From Mucilaginibacter cryoferens (GTDB lineage Bacteria > Bacteroidota > Bacteroidia > Sphingobacteriales > Sphingobacteriaceae), in contig NZ_JACHCR010000001.1 in NCBI RefSeq assembly GCF_014205845.1, positions 434,001 through 498,000 of the forward strand: a DNA stretch of 64,000 bases, written 5' to 3'. Shown here piece by piece: positions 37,501 to 46,004 of the stretch (position 1 is the stretch's first letter; every line of letters starts with the position of its first letter). Both the position numbers and the translations under genes were made by a program. The notes below the pieces were generated by a model. That model ran no database searches. It had not been told where the DNA came from and worked only from the letters and a program-made list of their open reading frames with translations.

Positions 37501-38665
37501 TTGTATCCCAATAAGATAACCCTCCCCCATCGGTACCTATCCATACGTTGTGCAGTTCATCCTCGCAAAAGGATAGTATAAACTTATTAACCACGCTGTT
37601 TTTATCGAACGGATCATGGCTGTAGGCAAAAAATGGCTTATCGTGGTTATCAACAATGCTTACTCCGCCACGTAAAGTCGCTATCCATTTTCTGGCTTCC
37701 TTATCCTGGTAAATGGCGTTTACCGCCCCGCTATGTAATGAGCCCGAGGTGTTGCCTGTGAGTATATAGCTTAGTTTATTGGTACTGAGGTTTAATATGT
37801 TAACGCCGCCGCCGTTGGTGGCAACCCACAGATCGCCTTTTTCGTCGAAACTAAAATTAAAAATATTCTCGCTGGTAAAGCCGCCGCCAGCAGGCCGGTA
37901 TTTATTGAAGCTGTTGGTTTTGTAGTTAAAGGTATATAAGCCATTTTCGGTACCTATCCATATGTTATCGCGCTTATCGCCAATAAGGCAATTGGCAAAC
38001 TTTAATTGCCCGTTAATCATACCGATGGCATTTCTTTTAATATCGTAAAAGCACAGTCCAACATCTTTAACAAACAGCCAAAGCCCATTATCGCCCAAAG
38101 CAAGCGCCTGGATGTTGTAATTATACTTACCGCTTAAAGCAAGTTGCTCATATACTTTAAGTTGTGGGTTATATTTTAATAAGCCCACCTCATCGGCAGC
38201 AACATAAATGTTGCCTTGCTTGTCTGCAACTATGGCACTTACTATGGTGGTAATTTTTAACTTTTGAGTTTTGTTATGGGCCAGATAATATTCGGGGTAG
38301 AAATAAGAATCGGCGTAGCTATAGTAAGCCAGGCCCCTTTGTGTACCCACCAATACTTTATTGCCGGCACCCCCTAAAGCAGTAATGTGGTTATAAACTA
38401 ATGATTTAGGATCGCCCCAGATGTTTCTGAAAATTTTAAACTTGTCGCTATCATAACGGTTTAAACCATCATAGGTTCCCATCCACATAAAGCCATACGT
38501 ATCCTGGTAAATACAGGTAACCGCATTGTTTGACAGTCCGTTTTCGATACCAAGGTACCTGATAGGTTGATTGAGGTTTACAGCAAGGGCACGTGATGCT
38601 ACTAAAATAAGGACGGCACACAGGTATATTTTACGTTTTAATATAATTGCGGTGCCGTTGAACAT
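34580..38665 (-). CDS. Hybrid two-component regulator (HTCS) of PUL-A
   Basis: A 1361-residue inner-membrane regulator. After a signal segment (ILVASRALA) comes a periplasmic propeller of ligand-sensing repeats (DTYGFMWMGTYDGLNRYD, NIWIGTENGLYTF) and a Y_Y_Y domain. The membrane helix is about 779-799. Then follow the histidine kinase (His836 in FFTNVSHEFRTPL, ATPase motifs NLISNAIKFTPDNG, DNGIGI, GFGIGLY), a receiver with Asp1143 (VIISDIVMDG) and a C-terminal AraC-type HTH (about 1250-1343). It senses a glycan fragment and activates the downstream susC-susD operon on the same strand. The ligand is unknown. Confidence 0.94.
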   Translation of the reverse strand: MFNGTAIILKRKIYLCAVLILVASRALAVNLNQPIRYLGIENGLSNNAVTCIYQDTYGFMWMGTYDGLNRYDSDKFKIFRNIWGDPKSLVYNHITALGGAGNKVLVGTQRGLAYYSYADSYFYPEYYLAHNKTQKLKITTIVSAIVADKQGNIYVAADEVGLLKYNPQLKVYEQLALSGKYNYNIQALALGDNGLWLFVKDVGLCFYDIKRNAIGMINGQLKFANCLIGDKRDNIWIGTENGLYTFNYKTNSFNKYRPAGGGFTSENIFNFSFDEKGDLWVATNGGGVNILNLSTNKLSYILTGNTSGSLHSGAVNAIYQDKEARKWIATLRGGVSIVDNHDKPFFAYSHDPFDKNSVVNKFILSFCEDELHNVWIGTDGGGLSYWDTKKNLYTSFIHQPQPGWLSSNFIVSILKTFDNKIWVASFNGGIDAFIKSTGKFKHYTCYNTFTKTADNNLWKLYEDSHHRLWAGTTRDGALYLYNSKADRFEVFDKKLTNIHSLFEDHEGTLWAGDYSNLIKVDAINKNSRYFNIGYSIRSITEDKLNRLWVGTEGGGLLLYNTANNTYKRFTQTDGLPSNSVLNILVDDKDNLWCSTYNGLTQYSPKTGRFTNFIVSDGLQSLQFNYNAGLRLQSGQMLFGGINGFNMFSPDSIKIEDHQPALHLTGLKINNKEMEGSNKYLKDQSIVGLKKIVLPYDQATLTIDYTALEYSFPDKIEYAYYLDGWDLHWNYVGKIKSAYYTHLDEGDYTLRIKATDTRGNWTVKQIAIRIVVLPPWYRTWWAYAIYLSMVSAVIYAFYSYRVKQAGLKFEVKLANLQVEKEKELNEKKLAFFTNVSHEFRTPLTLIINPIKDLLNQNKGFADELNVIYRNARRLLGLVDHLLLFRKTESENTQLKVSKLNFVSLCHEVFACFINQAKIKKLNYTFEQTTDYLEVYADLEKIEIALFNLISNAIKFTPDNGNINIIVQQDGGNVYFKITDNGIGINADIGDKLFDKFYQIKDKNYFKTGFGIGLYLVKVFVNNHKGNISYSNNTNGGTTFVLSLPKGNQHFVNEQIVENTTPDYKYVNEFIDHDNRDSVVPEEELNKLELFISEKHTIIIIDDNDQIRTYIKKIFTPDYTVIEARNGTIGLDLIKKHIPDVIISDIVMDGISGLELCRIVKEDSTINHIPVILLTGDATPDIMVKSIEEGAIDFIRKPFDKELLSARVKSVLRSKTELQKYFYKEVTKKNTTHNISQEHKDFLNNCIAIIEHYFTDNVFDVYVLAKEMGISYPTLFKRIKTITGQSINNFIRFVRLRKAAELLIHTNCNVNEAAFQVGFSDTKYFREQFNKQFGVNPSEFIKKHRANFQVSYRMNEFEKISSK

Positions 38666-38778
38666 GGAATATTAAGTGTAATTAACCCCCACAAAGTTAT
38701 TTGAATAAAAACCAACAGCCAAACCACACCAGTATTTAATGACCCCGAATAACCATTTCATCAAAATCGTTACAACAA

Positions 38779-38819
38779 AAAAATGGCCGGGCTCATCTAT
38801 CATGATTCCGGCCATTTTT
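38779..38819 (-). terminator. Rho-independent terminator after the GH2 gene of PUL-B
   Basis: Perfect 12-bp arms AAAAATGGCCGG / CCGGCCATTTTT around a 17-nt loop, with U-rich tail on the minus strand. It lies 28 bp past the GH2 stop (38848), and before the HTCS gene of PUL-A, so it separates the two loci. It also would work on the plus strand. Confidence 0.88.
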
Positions 38820-38847
38820 GGAGGCATTAATAAAAAACCGGTTTTAA

Positions 38848-41196
38848 TTATTTTACGGATACCATTTCAGTACCTGGTTTTAAACCATTTGCCGATGCCG
38901 ACAGGTGTATTTCCCCAACCTTCGCTCCCGCTTTTATCAGGAAGGCGGCAATACCCGCTTCGGCGTTTACATCGCTGTTACCAACAAGCTCTGCCCCGCC
39001 GTTTACAGTTAACTTAATCTGATCTTTAGCTGTGGGAATAACAGTTCCATTTTTATCAACTACCGAAGCGTAAACAAACACAACATCATTTTTCCCTGAA
39101 ACAAGTTTTTTGCCGCTATAATCAACAGTTAGTTTAATGGCATAGGCTTCTTGCGGAGTTTTGAGTTCGCAAGTATTCACCAATTTACCTTGTATATACC
39201 CTTTAGCCGTTAAAGTACCGGGCTGATATGCCACTGCAAAAGTAAAAGGGGCATGCTTTAAATTATTGTTCATTTTACCCGTATCCGGGCTTTGTTTACC
39301 TAGCCATCTGCCGTTTAAAAACAGTTCAACCTGGTCGCAATTGCTGTAAATTTTAACACTTGTACTCGCCGGGCTATTCCAATAGTTTGCAATAAACAAC
39401 ATCGGTTTGCTTTCACCGGCATCCCGCTGACTTTGGTAAAAGTAATAAGCAAACTTTGGCAGCCTGAAAATATCCATAATACCCGACGATTCGATGTCGG
39501 GCGCATAGCCCCGCTTATAATCAAACATCAGCCAGCTGGCATCACCGGTAATGTTCCCGTTAAGGTTATCGTTATGGGCTTCCTGAAAATTTGTGGCTTG
39601 TTGCAGCATTCGTTTTTCGCCATCGCCGCGTAATTGGCGGGAGGTTTTCTCTTCGTCGGTAAGGTCTTTGTATTGGGTTTGGTTAAAGCCCGCGTTTTGT
39701 GCATAGTATTCCCAGTCGCCATATTCGGCAATGAGGATTGGTTTACTGTTAAACTTTGTCCAGTAATCGGGCGCTTTTGCATGCTGCCGGGCGGGGATAA
39801 ATACATCGTATACCGCATTCATCCAGCCGCAGGTATAAGTATCTGCATAGGGCAATTCTTTGTGGACAATGGCATGTGCCTTCACCATGTAATCGTGCTT
39901 CATATCCGTTTCGTTCAGTGAGGCTTCCCATAAAATAATGGACGGGTGGTTCCTGTCGCGATGGATCATATCAGTGATATTTTGCAGACTGTTTTGCTGA
40001 AAAACGTCATCGCCAAAAAACTGCCAGCCGGGGGTAGAGTCCATCACAAAAATACCTAACTCATCGCAGGCATCTAAAAACGCTGGCGAAGGCGGGTAAT
40101 GCGAGCATCGTACAAAATTGTACCCGGCCTGCTTAATTTTATAGGCATCGCGGTACTGTGCGTTATCTGACAGGGCATAACCTATATAAGGATACTCCTG
40201 GTGCCGGTTGGTACCCCGCAATACATATTTACTGCCGTTAAGGTAAAAGCCATCGTTTTTAAAAGCGATTTCACGGATGCCCGTTTTTAAAGAAACAGAA
40301 TCAACCAGTCTGCCATTATTCAATACCTCAACTACCACTTTATATAACTGAGGATGAGCAGGCGACCACAAGGCAGGATCTGTAACCTCCACTTTTTGGG
40401 TTAACGAAGCAATTCCTTTTACATTTATGACTGACGCTATTCCGGTAACTGCTCCCACTTTTTTCCCATCCGGGCTATATAAAGTGGCTTTAAGTTGAAT
40501 TTGTTGCTTTACGGGCAGCTCGTTTTTTACCTGTACTTTAATATTTAGCAGTGCTTTACTTGTAGTTACATCAGTATAATGCAGCAGTACCCCACCCCCG
40601 TTCTGCTGGTTGGCATCTACGGCATCGGTTATGTAAACTTTATTTGTTTTAATAAGCCAGGTATTGCGGTAAATGCCGCTGTAAAAGTTGAAGTCGAGGT
40701 CATTAATAGGTTTACCTGGGGGAATAACCGGACTATCCTGATTGCTTAACCTGATGAGCAGACAGTTCTCTTTACCATACAGGGCCTTATCTGTTACATC
40801 AATATATAAAGGCAGATAACCTCCTTTATGGGTTAAAATGTACTTACCGTTAAGATAAACATCTGCCAGGTTCATGGCTGCATCAATACGGATGGCGATG
40901 TGTTTACCTGCATCGCTTTTAGCGAGCGTAAAAAACTTGCGGTAAAAACTGATGCCCTGCCATTGCTGATTAACCTTTATAACAGATTCAATATTGGCAG
41001 TGTGCGGCAAGCTGATTGGCTGCCATGCCTTATCATTATTACCATGGGCAAAAAGTGCTTGGTTGATGCTGGTATCGGCATCCTTTATAAACTGCCAGTT
41101 ATTGTTAAACAGTGTGGTAGTACTTGTTTTATTGCTTTGGGCTTTGGTTATAACCGTGCCAAAAACAACAAGGGATAACAGAAAAAATTTCTTCAT
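38848..41196 (-). CDS. GH2 family glycoside hydrolase, last gene of PUL-B
   Basis: A 782-residue secreted GH2 enzyme with signal ending TVITKAQ. The core barrel has acid/base Glu in SLNETDM and nucleophile Glu in ILIAEYGDWEYY; N-terminal jelly-roll and Ig-like domains precede it, and C-terminal domains (DUF4982-like, then an Ig-like AEAGIAAFLIKAG region) follow. The sugar specificity is probably beta-galactose because of the galactan-directed operon, but it is not the NxKG glucuronidase type. It follows the third GH53 gene by 11 bp on the same strand, and a strong terminator lies after it. Confidence 0.88.
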   Translation of the reverse strand: MKKFFLLSLVVFGTVITKAQSNKTSTTTLFNNNWQFIKDADTSINQALFAHGNNDKAWQPISLPHTANIESVIKVNQQWQGISFYRKFFTLAKSDAGKHIAIRIDAAMNLADVYLNGKYILTHKGGYLPLYIDVTDKALYGKENCLLIRLSNQDSPVIPPGKPINDLDFNFYSGIYRNTWLIKTNKVYITDAVDANQQNGGGVLLHYTDVTTSKALLNIKVQVKNELPVKQQIQLKATLYSPDGKKVGAVTGIASVINVKGIASLTQKVEVTDPALWSPAHPQLYKVVVEVLNNGRLVDSVSLKTGIREIAFKNDGFYLNGSKYVLRGTNRHQEYPYIGYALSDNAQYRDAYKIKQAGYNFVRCSHYPPSPAFLDACDELGIFVMDSTPGWQFFGDDVFQQNSLQNITDMIHRDRNHPSIILWEASLNETDMKHDYMVKAHAIVHKELPYADTYTCGWMNAVYDVFIPARQHAKAPDYWTKFNSKPILIAEYGDWEYYAQNAGFNQTQYKDLTDEEKTSRQLRGDGEKRMLQQATNFQEAHNDNLNGNITGDASWLMFDYKRGYAPDIESSGIMDIFRLPKFAYYFYQSQRDAGESKPMLFIANYWNSPASTSVKIYSNCDQVELFLNGRWLGKQSPDTGKMNNNLKHAPFTFAVAYQPGTLTAKGYIQGKLVNTCELKTPQEAYAIKLTVDYSGKKLVSGKNDVVFVYASVVDKNGTVIPTAKDQIKLTVNGGAELVGNSDVNAEAGIAAFLIKAGAKVGEIHLSASANGLKPGTEMVSVK

Positions 41197-41207
41197 TTAA
41201 AAGGATG

Positions 41208-42230
41208 TTACTGACTGATATGATAGTCTTTACTGATGTTTGTATAGGTTTTTATATGCTCATTGGTATTTCCCTGTTTATCAACAAAGGTTTCGCCCCA
41301 GCTAAAGGGTTCCCATATAAAAGTGCCTTTAACTTTATTACCGGGAAGCGATAAGGCAATGTCATTTACCTCGCGTTTGTGCTGCGAATATTCGGCAACC
41401 ATTACGTCCTGCTTGTAGCGGGTATTGAGGTCGGTAAGATTTTTCTTCAGACTGTCAGGAGTTCCATGCCATTCGGGATAATAAGATTCGCCAATGATAT
41501 CGAAGTTTACGCCCCGTTTTATCATGTTATCCAAAAAAAACCTCGATTCGGCATTTTGGCCGCCACAGGCAATATGCAACATAATACGAATGTTGCCGCT
41601 AACCGCACGCACTCCGCTAACACCTGCTTTTAAGAACCCGGCAAGCGTATCCAGATTTTTTAGCCTGCCATCGGGCCATAAAATACCGTGGTTTATTTCG
41701 TTGCCAACCTGCACCATATCGGGCAGGGTACCTTGTTTTTTAAGAGCCTTTAAAGTAAGCTCTGTAAATGCTTTGATAGAATCCTGCAATTGCTGGTTGC
41801 TGAGGGCTTTCCAGGCCGCAGGTTTGTATTGCTTACCCGGATCGGCCCAGGTATCGCTGTAATGAAAATCGAGCAGGAAACCCATGCCTGCGGCCTTTAT
41901 GCGCAAGGCCATCTTTTTGGTGTCCTCCAATCCACAATAACCTTTTGCCGAGTACCCGCTATCGGCTTTAGGATTGTTGAAGATGCGCAGCCGCACATAG
42001 TTAAAACCATGATCTTTCAATAGCTGAAAAGGATCTTTACTTACGCCGTTATCGTAAAATTTGCGGCCTTCACTCTCCAGCTGCGGAATAAATGAAATAT
42101 CGGCCCCAAGGATCTGCTTAAACTTAACCGGCCCCGAATTAGGTGATGATTGTTTATAGGCCGATAAGGCCCCTATGGCAAGCAAGCCCATTGCAAGGTA
42201 TTTTAACCTGCTTAAACTAATTATATGCAT
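41208..42230 (-). CDS. GH53 endo-beta-1,4-galactanase, copy 1 (periplasmic type)
   Basis: A 340-residue TIM-barrel enzyme that cuts beta-1,4-galactan. Catalytic Glu residues lie in VQVGNEINHGILWPDG (acid/base) and VMVAEYSQH (nucleophile). The N-terminal stretch ends in ALSAYKQSS, without a Cys, so it is probably exported but not lipidated. It is the most diverged of the three GH53 proteins in the operon. A hairpin at 42271-42307 sits in the 85-bp gap that separates it from copy 2, so it may be expressed at a different level. Confidence 0.9.
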   Translation of the reverse strand: MHIISLSRLKYLAMGLLAIGALSAYKQSSPNSGPVKFKQILGADISFIPQLESEGRKFYDNGVSKDPFQLLKDHGFNYVRLRIFNNPKADSGYSAKGYCGLEDTKKMALRIKAAGMGFLLDFHYSDTWADPGKQYKPAAWKALSNQQLQDSIKAFTELTLKALKKQGTLPDMVQVGNEINHGILWPDGRLKNLDTLAGFLKAGVSGVRAVSGNIRIMLHIACGGQNAESRFFLDNMIKRGVNFDIIGESYYPEWHGTPDSLKKNLTDLNTRYKQDVMVAEYSQHKREVNDIALSLPGNKVKGTFIWEPFSWGETFVDKQGNTNEHIKTYTNISKDYHISQ

Positions 42231-42270
42231 ATAATTTACAATGTTGGTAACATCATTTAAATGTATAAAT

Positions 42271-42307
42271 AACCGGGCGTTTTACTTTAAACAGTAAGCG
42301 CCCGGTT
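42271..42307 (-). terminator. Hairpin between GH53 copies 2 and 1
   Basis: 9-bp arms AACCGGGCG / CGCCCGGTT with a further inner stem (TTACT/AGTAA) around a short loop. The 3' side on the minus strand is A/T-rich (TTATTTATAC), weakly terminator-like. It may be a partial terminator or mRNA-protecting hairpin. Confidence 0.65.
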
Positions 42308-42315
42308 ATAATATT

Positions 42316-43380
42316 TTAATGTACAAAGGCATCCATAGCAACGGTTGGCTTACCGGTGCTATCAAAAGCTCCTAAAGTATAACTTTGCCAGCCACCGTAA
42401 GCTTCTGGCTCCCAGTAAAACACACCCAGGCCGCCTGATACTGATTTTGTTTTGGTGATCAGATCGGCAAGGAATGATTTGCTGGTAGTAGGCGAATTTA
42501 CATCCATACCCGCTTCGCATATCATTACCTGTTTACCGTAACGGCTTACCATATCCTGCATATTGGTTAATACCTGGCTATTGATGGTAGACCAATCGCT
42601 GGTTGACGGATATACCGAAAACCCACATATATCCCAACTGGCACCGTTAGCTTTCAGGCCGTCAAAGATCCAACGCGTAGTGGTATTGTTAAAACCATTG
42701 GCCACATGTACAATTACCAGTGCCGATGGAAAAATGGCCTTAGTAGCATTATAGCCACTATTAACCAGCCACGCAAAGTTTTTAAAGTTTGTGGCCGATA
42801 CCGAGGCACGCCCATCCTGCCATAACATACCGTCGCTGGTTTCGTTACCTACCTGTACCCAGGTTGGAGTAATTCCATTGGTTTTTAAAGTGTTTAACGT
42901 ATTATAGGTGTAGTTGTACATGGTATTCATCAGGGTTGTAAAATCCAGGCTGGCCCATGCCGCAGGTTTGGTTTGATGCCCCGGATCGGCCCATACATCG
43001 CTGTAATGAAAGTCTATCAGGATGCTCATCCCGGCGGCGGCAGCCCTTTTAGCCTTGGCTACCACATCGGCAGTGTTGCACCATCCGTCAGACGGGTTTA
43101 CAAAAATCCTTAAACGGATAGCAGTAATACCCTTACCTTTTAAAATAGTGAACAAATCCTGTTGTGTACCGCTGCTGTTATAAAACTTTTTACCCGCTGC
43201 TTCCATTTGTGTTACCCAACTGGCATCAGAGCCGTAGGCAAAGGTAGAAGTAGCCTCCGTTTGTAGCTTTCCTGTTGCGGTAACGGGTGTGGTAACGGTT
43301 TGTTGTTTTGCTGCCTCTTTGGTACAGCTCATGCTTAAGCAAAGCATAAAGCCTGCCGATAAGCCGATGATCTTCTTCAT
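42316..43380 (-). CDS. GH53 endo-beta-1,4-galactanase, copy 2 (lipoprotein)
   Basis: A 354-residue lipoprotein. I used the ATG at 43380, which gives MKKIIGLSAGFMLCLSMSCTK, with a lipobox ending at Cys19; a longer frame to 43524 would overlap copy 3. The barrel has the acid/base Glu in VQVGNETSDGMLWQDG and nucleophile Glu in VMICEAGMDVN. It is very like copy 3, pointing to a recent duplication. A lipobox suggests it is surface or outer-membrane bound, so it could start degradation at the surface. Confidence 0.9.
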   Translation of the reverse strand: MKKIIGLSAGFMLCLSMSCTKEAAKQQTVTTPVTATGKLQTEATSTFAYGSDASWVTQMEAAGKKFYNSSGTQQDLFTILKGKGITAIRLRIFVNPSDGWCNTADVVAKAKRAAAAGMSILIDFHYSDVWADPGHQTKPAAWASLDFTTLMNTMYNYTYNTLNTLKTNGITPTWVQVGNETSDGMLWQDGRASVSATNFKNFAWLVNSGYNATKAIFPSALVIVHVANGFNNTTTRWIFDGLKANGASWDICGFSVYPSTSDWSTINSQVLTNMQDMVSRYGKQVMICEAGMDVNSPTTSKSFLADLITKTKSVSGGLGVFYWEPEAYGGWQSYTLGAFDSTGKPTVAMDAFVH

Positions 43381-43420
43381 AATTGATTGATTTATTTGGT
43401 TTATTGATTGGTTTATTTCG

Positions 43421-44464
43421 CTACTTAAAAGCATCCAACGCAACCGTTGGCCTACCCGACGAATCAAAGGCTCCCAACCCATAACTTTGCCAGTTATAGG
43501 CCTCGGGCTCCCAATAAAAAACACCTAAACCCTGCTTGCCATTAACGGTACTTACCTTGGTTAGCAGATCGGTTAAAAAAGCTTTACAGGTAACCGCCTC
43601 GCTTGCAGCCATACCCACCTCAACTACCATTACCGGTGTACCATACCGGGTAAACATATCATTCATATTGGCCAGGCATTGCTGATTATAGGTTTGCCAG
43701 TTACTTGTTGAAGGATATAGCGACATACCTATGATATCCCATTTTGCCCCGTTGGCCTTTAGCCCATCAAACATCCAGCGGAACAAAGAATTATCGTAAC
43801 CATTTGGCAGATGCACAATTACCTGGGTAGTTGCACTTACATATTTTACAGCGTTATAGCCCGCATTAACCAAAGCGGCAAAATTGGCCATGCTTTTAGA
43901 GGCCCTGCCATCTTCCCATAGCATACCGTCGCTGGTTTCGTTACCAACCTGTACCCAATTTGGCGTTATGCCTTTTGCTTTAAGGGCATTCATCACAGAT
44001 ACAGTGTAACTACCTACGGAATCTTTTAACCCTGCAAAATCAAGGCTTTGCCACGCAACTGGTTTACCCTGCTTACCCGGATCGGCCCAGGTATCGCTAT
44101 AATGCAGGTCGATCATGATCTTCATACCCAGCTTTTGTGCGCGCAGCGCCTTGGCAACCACATCGGCGGTATTGCACCAGCCGTCGGTTGGGTTTACCCA
44201 TGCCCTCAGCCTTATGGCGTTCATCCCTTTATCCTTCATCAGCTGCATACCTTCCTCCTGCACACCATCATTGTTGTAAAATTTAACACCCGATGCCTCC
44301 ATTTGGGTAAGCCAGCTTACATCGGCCCCTTTTATAAGGGCCGATGTGGTGGTTTTAGTAGTATCGCCGGTTGTAGTAGTTTTGGTACCTGTACTGGCAT
44401 TATCTTTCTTGCAACCGGCAAACATTAGCCAGGTAGCAAGCCAGAGTATATTTTTGCTTTTCAT
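43421..44464 (-). CDS. GH53 endo-beta-1,4-galactanase, copy 3 (lipoprotein)
   Basis: A 347-residue lipoprotein with lipobox in LMFAGCKKD (Cys18). Acid/base Glu is in VQVGNETSDGMLWEDG and nucleophile Glu in VMVVEVGMAASE. Very similar in sequence to copy 2 (both share SDTWADPG/SDVWADPG and WVQVGNETSDGMLW). It is the first enzyme gene after susD in PUL-B, where a surface glycan-binding protein is normally encoded, so it may double as that protein. Starts 9 bp after the SusD stop. Confidence 0.9.
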   Translation of the reverse strand: MKSKNILWLATWLMFAGCKKDNASTGTKTTTTGDTTKTTTSALIKGADVSWLTQMEASGVKFYNNDGVQEEGMQLMKDKGMNAIRLRAWVNPTDGWCNTADVVAKALRAQKLGMKIMIDLHYSDTWADPGKQGKPVAWQSLDFAGLKDSVGSYTVSVMNALKAKGITPNWVQVGNETSDGMLWEDGRASKSMANFAALVNAGYNAVKYVSATTQVIVHLPNGYDNSLFRWMFDGLKANGAKWDIIGMSLYPSTSNWQTYNQQCLANMNDMFTRYGTPVMVVEVGMAASEAVTCKAFLTDLLTKVSTVNGKQGLGVFYWEPEAYNWQSYGLGAFDSSGRPTVALDAFK

Positions 44465-44473
44465 AGCTTTAGT

Positions 44474-45985
44474 TTAGTAACCAGCAGTTTGGGTTAATTT
44501 CCCTTTACTGGCCGTAATTTCGTACGTAGGCACCGGGAACAAATACGGTCCGGCCGTTTTACCAACTGTAGATAATGCATTTTGCCATTGGCCGTGCCTT
44601 ACCAGATCCATTTTTCGGTATCCCTCAAAGTAGGTTTCCCAGCCTTGCTCCTTTAATATCCAAGTGTCAAAAGCCTGCTTATTTGCCGTTGCAGCTACCG
44701 GCACATTGCCAATTGCAGCACCACCATGTGCCAGGCGTACCTCATTAACCAAGCCTACGGCTTCGGCTGTTGGGCCGCTATTTTGGTTAATGGCTTCGGC
44801 AAGCATCAGCATTACATCGCCCAAACGGGCTTTAGGAATATCGTTGCCCTGGTAAGCATCAATGGTAGCGCCACCCAGATCCGGGTACTTAGCTACAACC
44901 GGGCCCGATAAGCCATTGGCCTGGTTACGTACCACACCACTTTTATTGGTATAACTGGCCACTAACAGGTTTCTCCGTTTATCAGCAGCATCAAAAGAAT
45001 TATAAAACGCCCAGGTGCAAGATATGGGCGCATCGCCACCCGCAAAAGAATCTTTTACGCGGTTACCCGGATAATCTTTTGGATAAGTATAAAAATCCCA
45101 GGGGTTAAAGCTGGCGTGGTTTTCGTTTCCATCCTGATCTGGCACACAAGATACCGCCCACATGGTTTCGTTATTTCTTTCTGTGGCCTCTGTAAATAAA
45201 CTGGCGTAATCATTTACCAGCGAGTAGCCCAGGGTAGTTATCTGCCTGCCAATTTTTTCGGCATTAACAAAATCTTTCTCATTCATGTAAGTACGCATCA
45301 GTACAGTAAGGGCAATAGCCTGGTTAAACCTACCATAATCTGATGGTGTTTTGGGCAAATTAGCTGCTGCATAAGTTAAATCACTAACAATGGAAGCTAA
45401 AAACGCATCTCTTGTTGGGCGGCTCAGGTCTGTTTCGGCAGCAGTATTAATCTTGCTTGCATCCAATATCACCGGTACAGGGCCATACAATTGCAGCAGG
45501 TAATACATGTTCCATCCGCGCGACATACGGGCTTCGGCAGTTAACTCTTTTTTGGCATCATCACTGATGGTTGATTTGTTAATATCATCAATGATCTGGG
45601 TAATACGGGTAACAAACCTTATTTTTTCGAAGTGGTTGTTACTTGCTTGCTGATTAGCCAAAAATGTAAAGCTGGCTGTACTGAACTGGGTAAAAATGCC
45701 CCCCCAGCCTGTCCAGATATTCAGCTGGTCGGTTGGGTAATCAAACATCATAATATCGCCGTATTCGGGGCTAAACCAATCGTTCTGGTACCCGGCAGGA
45801 TCATTATATCCCCATTTAGATTGGAATGGCTTATAAACCTCGGTAACATAGTTTACAAAGTCGGCCTCGGTTTTAGGAAAATTGGTGGTTGATAACGAAC
45901 CGTAAATTTGCGGCTCCAACCCTTTTTTACAACTGCTTACGGTTATCGCGGCAGCTATTAAGCATATAGTTATAATTTTTTTCAT
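44474..45985 (-). CDS. susD: SusD/RagB family glycan-binding lipoprotein (PUL-B)
   Basis: A 503-residue surface lipoprotein with lipobox at Cys19 (ITVSSCKKG). Family features include LGDVMLMLAEAINQNSG, WILKEQGWETYFEGYRKMDLVRHG and a C-terminal YLFPVPTYEITAS...QTAGY. It partners the SusC encoded 19 bp upstream and presents galactan fragments to it. The neighbouring genes support a beta-1,4-galactan ligand, but binding residues cannot be placed by eye. Confidence 0.94.
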   Translation of the reverse strand: MKKIITICLIAAAITVSSCKKGLEPQIYGSLSTTNFPKTEADFVNYVTEVYKPFQSKWGYNDPAGYQNDWFSPEYGDIMMFDYPTDQLNIWTGWGGIFTQFSTASFTFLANQQASNNHFEKIRFVTRITQIIDDINKSTISDDAKKELTAEARMSRGWNMYYLLQLYGPVPVILDASKINTAAETDLSRPTRDAFLASIVSDLTYAAANLPKTPSDYGRFNQAIALTVLMRTYMNEKDFVNAEKIGRQITTLGYSLVNDYASLFTEATERNNETMWAVSCVPDQDGNENHASFNPWDFYTYPKDYPGNRVKDSFAGGDAPISCTWAFYNSFDAADKRRNLLVASYTNKSGVVRNQANGLSGPVVAKYPDLGGATIDAYQGNDIPKARLGDVMLMLAEAINQNSGPTAEAVGLVNEVRLAHGGAAIGNVPVAATANKQAFDTWILKEQGWETYFEGYRKMDLVRHGQWQNALSTVGKTAGPYLFPVPTYEITASKGKLTQTAGY

Positions 45986-46004
45986 GTCGATTGCTGATTT
46001 TGAA

